A DNA stretch of 7,281 nt from Clostridium sp. UBA3947 (GCA_002385545.1 DGDR01000070.1:1-7281), one strand, 5' to 3'. Counted from the first letter of the stretch, positions 1 to 5,325 are shown. Notes: a model not told the origin generated them from the letters alone. Numbers and translations: made by a program.

Positions 1-810
1 ATGTTGCGAGCAGATATGTACATAACAGCAAAAGATAAAGATAGAACTTTTGAATATGCTATTGAGTTTCAGACAGCCTTTGATAAGGATATTGCTATAA
101 GAATTTTTAGGTACAGCTTTGAAAGAGCCCTAAGAATAGATTATTATAGGAATAAAAATTTAGTAAGACTACAATTCCCAGAGCCATATATAATCTTACT
201 AGAGGAAGAAAGCAACCTTGCAGATGAATTAACCATGGAGCTAGTAATACCTAAGCGGGATATAATAAGATTTAATGTAGCTGTACTTAAATATTGGAGC
301 TATGATCTTAATAAGCTATATGAAGAAAATAAGTATCTTCTTTACCCTTTACAGGTCTTTAAACTACGAAAAGAAATGGAGTATTTAAAATCTAAAGATA
401 TTAAAGATACATATAAGAATAAACTCGAGAAAGAATTGAAAACCACAATAGAAGCAACCTTAAGGGCTATTGATAAAGCCTATGAAGATGGTAAAATAGA
501 ATTAACAGATTATGATGAAATGATTACTATTCTTGTTAATTTAAATAGTTACTTGTTGAGGACTTACAATATAGAGGGTGAAATTGAAGAGGAGGTGGCA
601 AAAATGGTTAAGACCTTTTATGATCCTAAGATTGAAGAGAAAGGTATAGAGAAAGGAATAGAAAAAGGAATAGAGAAAGGCTTAAAGCTAACAGCAGCTA
701 ATATGATAAAAGATGGAGAGTCTAACGAGAAAATTAAGAGATATACAGGTTTAGATGAGAAAGCAATTATGGAGCTTAGAAAATTAATTGAAGCAAAAGG
801 CGAGCACTAA
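1..810 (+). CDS. Rpn-family PD-(D/E)XK nuclease / putative transposase, probably 5'-truncated by window edge
   Basis: The residues around 5-45 match the catalytic core of the Rpn (recombination-promoting nuclease) / PD-(D/E)XK putative-transposase family: D5 in 'RADMYI', then E22-F-Q24 in 'AIEFQT', then the conserved R(I)F-Y run after it. Family members are DNA endonucleases or uncharacterised transposase-like proteins. They normally carry roughly 60-90 residues before this aspartate, so the ATG at base 1 is probably internal and the real start lies upstream; I see no room here for an RBS. Residues 115-165 are charged and helical. A (GIEK)n repeat lies at 215-227. Residues about 233-265 resemble the small helical tail common at the C-terminus of this family. 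The stop is TAA at 808-810, with a terminator about 60 bp later. The family call is firm; activity is unknown, and a degraded copy cannot be excluded. Confidence 0.75.
   Translation: MLRADMYITAKDKDRTFEYAIEFQTAFDKDIAIRIFRYSFERALRIDYYRNKNLVRLQFPEPYIILLEEESNLADELTMELVIPKRDIIRFNVAVLKYWSYDLNKLYEENKYLLYPLQVFKLRKEMEYLKSKDIKDTYKNKLEKELKTTIEATLRAIDKAYEDGKIELTDYDEMITILVNLNSYLLRTYNIEGEIEEEVAKMVKTFYDPKIEEKGIEKGIEKGIEKGLKLTAANMIKDGESNEKIKRYTGLDEKAIMELRKLIEAKGEH
643..678 (+). repeat. 12-bp in-frame tandem repeat (G-I-E-K)x3
   Basis: Three consecutive 12-bp units each encode Gly-Ile-Glu-Lys and differ only at third codon positions. A partial unit precedes (I-E-E-K) and another follows (G-L-K). The unit length is a multiple of three, so copy-number change by slippage would keep the frame. 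Such EKG-type repeats are common near the C-terminus of this nuclease family. Confidence 0.8.
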
Positions 811-868
811 AAAGTTTTAGCGTCCTTTTGAAGTTGGAAATCAAAATTCTATATTTTTTTATATAAGT

Positions 869-911
869 AAAAACAGCATGTAGCTTATAGTTAAGCTTGC
901 ATGCTGTTTTT
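869..911. terminator. Bidirectional Rho-independent terminator
   Basis: A perfect 12-bp outer stem (869-880 with 900-911, arm AAAAACAGCATG) encloses a 6-bp inner stem (882-887 with 892-897) and a TAGT loop. Runs of A on the left and T on the right give a U-tract in both directions. It therefore can end the nuclease transcript (plus) and the convergent secreted-protein transcript (minus), the latter after about 220 nt of 3' untranslated RNA. Confidence 0.88.
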
Positions 912-945
912 AAATGCAAATATCAGGACAAGCATTTAGTATCCG

Positions 946-968
946 TAAACACATTTCTAAAACACAGC
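946..968 (+). repeat. Interspersed repeat, copy A
   Basis: These 23 bp match 1047-1069 (copy B) at 22 of 23 positions. The shared core is TTTCTAAAACACAGC. An AGCATT motif sits a little upstream in both copies, so similarity reaches slightly further left with a small indel. To the right of the core the copies diverge. Confidence 0.75.
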
Positions 969-1045
969 GAGACAGGTGATTAGAAGCTAGAAGATAAGGA
1001 CCTGAATTTCAATAAAAATATTCTATAAATTTCCATATAGCATTC

Positions 1046-1116
1046 ATAAACACGTTTCTAAAACACAGCAATATAGCGCTTTGAAGACATATGCCAGAAG
1101 TTGTGTTCCAGATATT
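1046..1116 (+). repeat. Interspersed repeat, copy B (long form)
   Basis: The core (1047-1074) is shared with copies A and C, the latter matching 25 of 26 positions at 6969-6994. Beyond the core, the reverse complement of copy D (6840-6918) shares ATATAG, CTTTG, CATAT-GCC and CCAGATATT in the same order with small gaps. That suggests a repeat unit of about 70-80 bp. It lies in the 3' untranslated region expected for the secreted-protein transcript. Confidence 0.75.
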
Positions 1117-1129
1117 ACCTTTCTAATAT

Positions 1130-2056
1130 CTATTTGCTTGCCGCTACCTTAATAGCAGCTTGATGCTGAGGATCTGGTTGTCCATCCTTATGACGAGTGC
1201 TATTAAGGAAATGTATATCAAAGTGGCCATCCATGCCGTTGTTTTTGACTACATCTAGGTTGGAACCAGCACCGTATCCTTGAGACCTGTTTTCAACGTA
1301 AGCATAAGCTGGCGCTGAGTCAATACCAGCATGAGGCATAGCACTCATGGAAGCTGCTAATACTCTGCCGTTAATGTATATATGTATTGGCCTTCGTTCC
1401 CAACTGAAACCGCCCCATATACTTTTAATAATTTCTGTATCTTCTAAAGTAAGAGCTTCAGTATCTGAATGGTTAGTACCCATGGTTCTTTTTACCTTAA
1501 AAGTTTTACCAGTGTAAACATCCTTAACGGTGGCTACTGACCCTATAGCAAAGACAGAGCTAGCAGATTTCCACCAATCTAAAACCTCCACTTTCTTTTT
1601 AGACTCGGTGGCTACATTCTGTTCTGAGTTGGATTTTGCTGCTGATGCAGTATTATTAGAGTCTTTGCCATATGAGTAAGGATTTATACCACCTCTAGAA
1701 AAAGTAGCAGCATTTTTGGCTGAGTCTGAAGTCAGGGCAGTTTTAGGAGCTTCTTCAACAACAGCTCCAGCAGTGTCTGTATTTGACGCAGCGGCAAAGG
1801 GGCTGCTGTTTTCTTCTATTGATGATTCTGCAGCAGTGGAATTTGTTAGGCTTTCATCTTTAGTTTCTGCTGAAGCAATTTGGGATTTGACAGAGCCTAT
1901 ATTTTCTTGCTCTTTTATAGCTTCTTCAACAGAGCTAAGGGGAGCTTGTACAACATTTTCTGGCTTATACCCAATCATTCCTAAAGCTACAGTGGAAGAA
2001 AGGATAAATAACGAACTCATGGTGATGGAAACAATTTTACTTATATTTTTTTTCAT
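1130..2056 (-). CDS. Secreted protein with low-complexity linker and His-rich C-terminal domain of unknown function
   Basis: This 308-residue protein starts with a clear signal peptide: KK near the N-terminus, then a hydrophobic stretch from about 8 to 29, with cleavage probably near residues 24-26 or after A38. Residues 39-155 are rich in Ala, Ser, Glu, Asn and Lys with no fold I recognise, as expected for a linker through the cell wall. Residues 156-308 form a compact domain with TNHSDTE (194-200), RRPI (221-224), ASMSAMPHAG (235-244), GHFDIHFLNSTRH (277-289) and a final HQ (298-299). I have the impression of similar domains at the C-terminus of secreted Firmicute proteins, but cannot name the family. 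The His/Asp pattern would suit metal binding or hydrolysis, which is inference. The RBS AGAGGTG lies 5 nt before ATG, directly after a predicted c-di-AMP riboswitch, which favours a cell-wall or turgor-related role. It has no cell-wall sorting motif. Confidence 0.85.
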   Translation of the reverse strand: MKKNISKIVSITMSSLFILSSTVALGMIGYKPENVVQAPLSSVEEAIKEQENIGSVKSQIASAETKDESLTNSTAAESSIEENSSPFAAASNTDTAGAVVEEAPKTALTSDSAKNAATFSRGGINPYSYGKDSNNTASAAKSNSEQNVATESKKKVEVLDWWKSASSVFAIGSVATVKDVYTGKTFKVKRTMGTNHSDTEALTLEDTEIIKSIWGGFSWERRPIHIYINGRVLAASMSAMPHAGIDSAPAYAYVENRSQGYGAGSNLDVVKNNGMDGHFDIHFLNSTRHKDGQPDPQHQAAIKVAASK

Positions 2057-2061
2057 TTTTA

Positions 2062-2068
2062 CACCTCT
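2062..2068 (-). promoter_or_regulatory. Shine-Dalgarno of the secreted-protein gene, abutting the riboswitch
   Basis: On the minus strand AGAGGTG precedes ATG (2056-2054) by 5 nt and follows the last base of the aptamer P1 arm (2075) by only 6 nt. It fixes the start codon. There is no space for an intrinsic terminator between aptamer and RBS. Confidence 0.8.
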
Positions 2069-2074
2069 TTTTTA

Positions 2075-2174
2075 TGCCGACGAAGTTAGTTGACGGGTTC
2101 AGGAAAGAGAACCTTACCTTGATGGATTCACCCCAAAATTGCGTTCCTCCGTTGTCAAAGGATGACATTAGGCA
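2075..2174 (-). promoter_or_regulatory. Cyclic-di-AMP riboswitch (ydaO/yuaA class) aptamer
   Basis: Read on the minus strand, two blocks match the ydaO-class aptamer as I know it from the Thermoanaerobacter structure sequence. The 5' block (2152-2125) reads ACGGAGGAAC, then TTTTGGGGTGAATC. The 3' block (2099-2075) reads AACCCGTCAACTAAC, then TTCGTCGGCA; the reference has ACCCGACAGCTAACTCCGGAGGCA. A TGCC at 2174-2171 can pair with GGCA at 2078-2075 to close P1. The arm between GAATC and GGTAAGG is shorter than in the reference, leaving perhaps a 2-bp stem. This class binds c-di-AMP, usually turns expression off, and commonly sits before cell-wall hydrolase, potassium or osmolyte genes. The call rests on remembered consensus, not a covariance search. 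Confidence 0.85.
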
Positions 2175-2229
2175 AATTAAAGCTTGTACACCATATAAAA
2201 TATCTAAGGCAGGTACAAGGTACTTGTTC

Positions 2230-2257
2230 ATTATAACAAACTTTTTTGCATATCCAA
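2230..2257 (-). promoter_or_regulatory. Sigma-A promoter for the riboswitch/secreted-protein transcript
   Basis: On the minus strand there is a perfect TATAAT at 2235-2230 preceded by TG one base away (extended -10), and TTGGAT at 2257-2252 with a 16-bp spacer. Transcription should begin near 2223. That gives roughly 48 nt of RNA before the aptamer and a leader of about 165 nt before the ATG. Confidence 0.7.
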
Positions 2258-2296
2258 CAGGTAATTTGTAGCAGTAAGTGTTCATAGAAAAAATTT

Positions 2297-2325
2297 TTGC
2301 ATCTGAACATTTGTTCGGATATAAT
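2297..2325 (+). promoter_or_regulatory. dinB promoter
   Basis: TTGCAT (2297-2302) and TATAAT (2320-2325) are separated by exactly 17 bp, a near-consensus sigma-A promoter. The start point should be near 2332, giving a leader of about 55 nt. The LexA box sits between the two hexamers. Confidence 0.8.
2305..2316 (+). promoter_or_regulatory. LexA (SOS) box in the dinB promoter
   Basis: GAAC-ATTT-GTTC is a perfect GAAC-N4-GTTC palindrome, the core of the Gram-positive LexA/DinR operator (CGAACN4GTTCG type). It lies wholly inside the 17-bp spacer, so bound LexA would block RNA polymerase. Its place upstream of a translesion polymerase gene is what the SOS regulon predicts. Confidence 0.85.
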
Positions 2326-2376
2326 TAAAACATAAGGAATATACTATAGATAGCCATATTTAAAGAGTAAAAATCT

Positions 2377-2384
2377 AGGAGGAG
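2377..2384 (+). promoter_or_regulatory. Shine-Dalgarno deciding the dinB GTG start
   Basis: AGGAGGAG is a near-perfect RBS. Two adjacent GTG codons follow, at 2388 and 2391, with 5 and 8 nt from the AGGAGG core. Either is possible and the choice changes the protein by one residue; the second has the more usual spacing. Confidence 0.75.
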
Positions 2385-2387
2385 TTT

Positions 2388-3653
2388 GTGGTGAATTTTC
2401 ATGATGATAGGATTATATTTCATATAGATGTTAATTCTGCCTTTTTATCCTGGAGCGCTGTAGATGCAATTCAGCATGGAAGTTCTCTTGATATAAGAGA
2501 AATACCTTCTGCAGTAGGCGGAGACGTAGAAAGTCGCCACGGCATAATTCTAGCAAAATCAATTCCAGCTAAGAAATACAAAATACAGACAGGAGAACCT
2601 ATATATACAGCTAGACAAAAATGTCCACAGCTTCACTTGGTGCCACCTAATTATCCTTTATATGTGCAGTGCAGCGATGCTATGGTAAATATATTAAGGG
2701 AGTATAGTCCTTTAATAGAAAGATACTCTATAGATGAATGCTTCATGGATATGACCACAGTAAAGGATATTTATAAGGACCCAGTGGAGACGGCCTATAA
2801 TTTAAAGGAAAGAATAAAAAGAGAGCTAGGCTTCACAGTAAACATTGGGGTATCAAACAATAAGCTTCTAGCAAAAATGGGCTCTGAGCTTGAAAAGCCA
2901 GATCGTCTGCATACTCTATTTCCTATAGAAATAAAAGATAAGCTATGGCCCCTGCCAGTAGATGAACTGTTTATGGTAGGGAGAGCCACAGCTCCTAAGC
3001 TTAATGCCATGAATATATATACTATAGGCGATTTAGCAAATTATAATCTAGATATACTTAAGAAGAAATTTAAAAGTTATGGTGTAATGATATGGAACTA
3101 TGCTAATGGCATAGATTCTACTCCTGTTAAAGACAATAAGTCTATAGAAATGAAAAGTATAGGGAATTCTACTACCATTCCCTTTGATGTAGAGGATAGA
3201 CAGACAGCCCACATGGTACTCCTATCCTTAGCTGAAACTGTTGGAATGAGGCTGAGGCATTCTCAAAATCTTTGTCAGCTGGTATATGTATACTATAAAA
3301 ATAACCTATTTATGGGCAAGGCAAGGCAGAGAAAGCTAAAATATAAAACCGATTGTACGGATCACATAAATAAGGAAGCCTGTGCTCTTTTTGATGAAAT
3401 ATGGGATGGTAGTCCTGTAAGACAATTAGGAATTTCAGTATCCCATCTATCCTCAGTCTACATAGATCAAGTATCATTTTTTGATGAAAGAAATATAGAA
3501 AGAAAGCAGAGGCTAGATAAGGCTATAGATGAGGTGAGAAGAAAGTATGGACTAAATTCCCTAGTGAGGTCTGTATTTTTAACCTCTGGATTAAAGCCCT
3601 TGGATGGAGGCTCCCCCTTAGAAAAGGGAGAAGAAAGGACTACAATATTTTAG
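2388..3653 (+). CDS. dinB: DNA polymerase IV, Y-family translesion polymerase
   Basis: This cytoplasmic error-prone polymerase of 421 residues copies past damaged template bases. The catalytic motifs are intact: D14 in IDVNSAF, and D116-E117 in YSIDECFMD. F19 sits at the steric-gate position that excludes ribonucleotides. N16 replaces the second Asp of the DxD seen in E. coli DinB, as I recall for a Firmicute subgroup. The fingers motif (R..GII.AKSIPAKKYKI) and the C-terminal little-finger region are present. QVSFFD at 361-366 resembles a sliding-clamp binding motif (QLSLF type) but is internal, not at the extreme C-terminus. The tail from about 407 (GGSPLEKGEE) is encoded over a GC-rich hairpin (CTCCC...GGGAG, 3611-3630) and may be a late addition. 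The LexA box in its promoter predicts induction by DNA damage. Confidence 0.95.
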   Translation: MVNFHDDRIIFHIDVNSAFLSWSAVDAIQHGSSLDIREIPSAVGGDVESRHGIILAKSIPAKKYKIQTGEPIYTARQKCPQLHLVPPNYPLYVQCSDAMVNILREYSPLIERYSIDECFMDMTTVKDIYKDPVETAYNLKERIKRELGFTVNIGVSNNKLLAKMGSELEKPDRLHTLFPIEIKDKLWPLPVDELFMVGRATAPKLNAMNIYTIGDLANYNLDILKKKFKSYGVMIWNYANGIDSTPVKDNKSIEMKSIGNSTTIPFDVEDRQTAHMVLLSLAETVGMRLRHSQNLCQLVYVYYKNNLFMGKARQRKLKYKTDCTDHINKEACALFDEIWDGSPVRQLGISVSHLSSVYIDQVSFFDERNIERKQRLDKAIDEVRRKYGLNSLVRSVFLTSGLKPLDGGSPLEKGEERTTIF

Positions 3654-3685
3654 CCTTACTATATAGTTTTTACAAATTACCTCAC

Positions 3686-3713
3686 TTGATATTATTTATT
3701 GATGTGATAAAAT
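3686..3713 (+). promoter_or_regulatory. Probable promoter of the DUF2156-GNAT pair
   Basis: TTGATA (3686-3691) and TAAAAT (3708-3713) are 16 bp apart, with TG one base before the -10 (extended -10). No intrinsic terminator is visible after dinB (3654-3765), so read-through from dinB is also possible. Confidence 0.5.
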
Positions 3714-3765
3714 AAAAACATTATGAAATAATAATTATACTCTACAAGTAATTAGGGAGGATAAA

Positions 3766-4668
3766 ATGACGGAATTTAAACCAATAGAGCTGGGGGATAA
3801 GGAACTTTTTAATAAATTTCTTAAAACATATACTTATAAAACCTATGAATATGCTTTTTCTACGCTATACTTATGGAGGGAAATGTGTAAAACTAGCTTG
3901 GCAGTAATCCATGATGCTCTTATAATTAGAAAGGAAGAGAAAAATAAGGGCCAGTATTTTATGGCACCAATAAAGGCGGAAAAGCATAAGCTAAAGGATA
4001 TTGTGCAGGAGTTAATGGAATATAAAAAAACAAGCACCAATATGCCTTTTCTTTTTAGGGACATAGAAGAAGAGTTTTTATCCGAACTGCAAGACTTATT
4101 TGGTGATAAGGTAGAATACGAGGAAGACGTTAATAATTTTGATTATATTTATAGTACAGCAGAGCTCATTGAACTTTCAGGAAGGAAGTTTCATGGTAAA
4201 AAAAATCACTATAATAGCTTTGTTAAAAACTATGATTATGAAATTAAAGATATAAAGGAAGAAAATATAGGTCAGCAATGTATTTTCTTTGCAAGACAGT
4301 GGCTAGAAAACAAGGATAATGTTAGCTTTCAATTGCAATATGAGCTTAAGGTTATAGAGGATATGATACATAACCTAAGCAATCTTAACCTTGAAGGCAT
4401 GGCAGTAAAGGTAAATAACGAAATTGCAGCTTTCACCCTAGGGGAAAAATTAAATGAGAATATGTCTGTAATACATATTGAAAAGGGAAATAATGACTAT
4501 AAAGGTGTCTATGCCTTTATAAATAGAATGTTTTTAAATAACTATTTTAAGGATGTAGCTACTGTTAATAGACAGGAGGACTTAGGAGTAAAAGGCTTGA
4601 AAAAAGCAAAACAGTCTTATAATCCTATTAGGCTTGAAAAGAAATATAATGTCAATATAAATTTATAA
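3766..4668 (+). CDS. DUF2156 protein (phosphatidylglycerol lysyltransferase C-terminal-like)
   Basis: This 300-residue soluble protein resembles the DUF2156/LPG-synthase C-terminal family, a tandem acetyltransferase-like fold. Diagnostic stretches are DYIYSTAELIELSGRKFHGK (about 126-145), then KNHYNSFVKNY, and near the C-terminus NRQEDLGVKGLKKAKQSYNP (about 268-287). In MprF-type enzymes this domain transfers lysine or alanine from aminoacyl-tRNA to phosphatidylglycerol. Here the membrane flippase half is absent and no membrane segment is seen, so substrate and role are unknown; a tRNA-dependent or acyl-CoA-dependent transfer is only inference. GGGAGG ends 5 nt before the ATG, which fixes the start. 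The next gene follows after 16 bp, so the two are probably co-transcribed. Confidence 0.85.
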   Translation: MTEFKPIELGDKELFNKFLKTYTYKTYEYAFSTLYLWREMCKTSLAVIHDALIIRKEEKNKGQYFMAPIKAEKHKLKDIVQELMEYKKTSTNMPFLFRDIEEEFLSELQDLFGDKVEYEEDVNNFDYIYSTAELIELSGRKFHGKKNHYNSFVKNYDYEIKDIKEENIGQQCIFFARQWLENKDNVSFQLQYELKVIEDMIHNLSNLNLEGMAVKVNNEIAAFTLGEKLNENMSVIHIEKGNNDYKGVYAFINRMFLNNYFKDVATVNRQEDLGVKGLKKAKQSYNPIRLEKKYNVNINL

Positions 4669-4684
4669 AGTCGAGGGATAATAT

Positions 4685-5230
4685 ATGAGAAAGTTACTTC
4701 AAGGGAAAAAGGTGAAAATAACAGCCTTAAAAGAAGGAGATGAAAAGCTCCTAGAACAGTGGTTTGATGACCCTGAGTTTATGAGAACCTATGAGGTGGA
4801 GGCTGCTATTCCAAGAGGCGAAAGAGGTGTTAAGGACACCTTGAACTACTACAATAGTAGCAATGAAAAACTTATATTAGCCATTAGACTGGCTGAAGGG
4901 GATAAGCTCATAGGAATTTGCGGCTTTGATAATATTATTTGGACAAATGCCACTGCATATTTGTTCATTGGTATAGGAGACAAGGAATTTAGAAACAAAG
5001 GCTTTGGTAAGGAGGCCCTAAATCTTTTACTAGACTATGCTTTTAACGAAATGAATTTTTATAAGCTACAGCTAAATGTAATTGAATATAACCGCCCAGC
5101 TATTAAGCTCTATGAAAAGGTAGGTTTTATTAGGGAGGGCTTATACAGAGAATATATTTATAGAGATGGAACTAGATATCATATGTTTCTCTATGGAATT
5201 TTTAAAACCGAGTGGAAGAGAAATGATTAA
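4685..5230 (+). CDS. GNAT N-acetyltransferase, RimJ/RimL type
   Basis: This is a single-domain GNAT protein of 181 residues, the usual length. The acetyl-CoA pyrophosphate-binding motif is R103-N-K-G-F-G-K-E-A (RxxGxG/A). Upstream, LIGICGFDNI and ATAYLFIGIG give the beta4 region. Downstream, LNVIEYNRPAIKLYEKVGF is the classic motif B, ending in EGLYREYIYRDGTRYHMFLYG as in RimJ/RimL and spermidine-acetyltransferase relatives. It should move an acetyl group from acetyl-CoA to an amine, but the acceptor (protein N-terminus, polyamine, drug or other) cannot be read from the sequence. GAGGG ends 7 nt before the ATG. The gap of 16 bp to the DUF2156 gene suggests an operon of two acyltransferase-fold proteins. 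No terminator is visible after it. Confidence 0.9.
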   Translation: MRKLLQGKKVKITALKEGDEKLLEQWFDDPEFMRTYEVEAAIPRGERGVKDTLNYYNSSNEKLILAIRLAEGDKLIGICGFDNIIWTNATAYLFIGIGDKEFRNKGFGKEALNLLLDYAFNEMNFYKLQLNVIEYNRPAIKLYEKVGFIREGLYREYIYRDGTRYHMFLYGIFKTEWKRND

Positions 5231-5250
5231 TTATACATAATTGTGCATAA
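5231..5250. promoter_or_regulatory. Imperfect 20-bp palindrome upstream of citrate synthase
   Basis: TTATACATAA followed directly by TTGTGCATAA is a palindrome with 8 of 10 positions matched between the halves. It starts one base after the acetyltransferase stop codon and ends 7 bp before the weak candidate -35. The size and place would suit an operator, but AT-rich palindromes arise by chance in such DNA and I recognise no regulator. Confidence 0.3.
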
Positions 5251-5257
5251 ATTTTAA

Positions 5258-5286
5258 TTCCATAAGGAACTTCTTTGTGATAAAAT
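5258..5286 (+). promoter_or_regulatory. Candidate promoter of citrate synthase
   Basis: TAAAAT (5281-5286) is preceded by TG one base away, an extended -10. A weak -35 (TTCCAT, 5258-5263) lies 17 bp upstream. The 12 bases TGTGATAAAATA (5276-5287) are identical to those at the -10 before the DUF2156 gene (3703-3714). Confidence 0.45.
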
Positions 5287-5319
5287 AGTGCTATACACTT
5301 TTTTGGGGACAATTAAATT

Positions 5320-5325
5320 GGGGGG
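5320..5325 (+). promoter_or_regulatory. Shine-Dalgarno supporting a TTG start
   Basis: GGGGGG followed by AT lies 6 nt before TTG at 5332. No ATG or GTG with a comparable RBS occurs in the frame until deep inside the conserved domain, so TTG is the likely start codon. Confidence 0.75.

Larger units (their letters stand above)
811..1129. other. Gene-free region between convergent genes
   Basis: This 319-bp stretch separates the stop of the nuclease gene from the stop of the convergent secreted-protein gene. It holds a bidirectional terminator near 869-911 and two direct copies of an interspersed repeat (946-968 and 1046-1116). A 7-bp perfect hairpin (1111-1117 with 1124-1130) overlaps the stop codon of the minus-strand gene but lacks a T-tract. 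I see no open reading frame with an RBS and no RNA gene. Confidence 0.7.

Noticed and set aside
1..810. Nuclease gene as part of an active insertion sequence that moves the interspersed repeats
   Set aside because: The repeats do not flank this gene as terminal inverted repeats, no target-site duplication is visible, and Rpn proteins are not known to mobilise such elements. A link cannot be supported here.
946..1074. Two direct repeats as a CRISPR array
   Set aside because: There are only two adjacent copies, about 101 bp apart, with imperfect identity, ragged ends and other copies inverted elsewhere. No cas gene is present.
1111..1130. Hairpin at the stop codon of the secreted-protein gene as its terminator
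   Set aside because: The 7-bp stem is AT-rich and is not followed by a U-tract on the minus strand. The bidirectional terminator at 869-911 is far better.
1716..2093. Plus-strand open frame of 125 codons
   Set aside because: It lies antisense to the secreted-protein gene, which has a signal peptide, a good RBS and a coherent domain. The plus frame has no RBS and no recognisable motif.
2074..2271. Plus-strand open frame of 65 codons
   Set aside because: It is antisense to the riboswitch with no RBS and no protein similarity that I recognise.
2037..2285. Minus-strand open frame of 82 codons upstream of the secreted protein
   Set aside because: It has no RBS, runs through the riboswitch aptamer and the promoter, and overlaps the start of the real gene. 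Conservation in this stretch is explained by RNA structure.
2795..3010. Minus-strand open frame inside dinB
   Set aside because: Shadow of the dinB coding sequence; no RBS or motif. The same applies to 3843-4064 inside the DUF2156 gene and 5916-6116 inside citrate synthase.
3611..3630. Hairpin at the end of dinB as a terminator
   Set aside because: It lies inside the coding sequence and is followed by purines (AAGAAAGGA), not by T residues.
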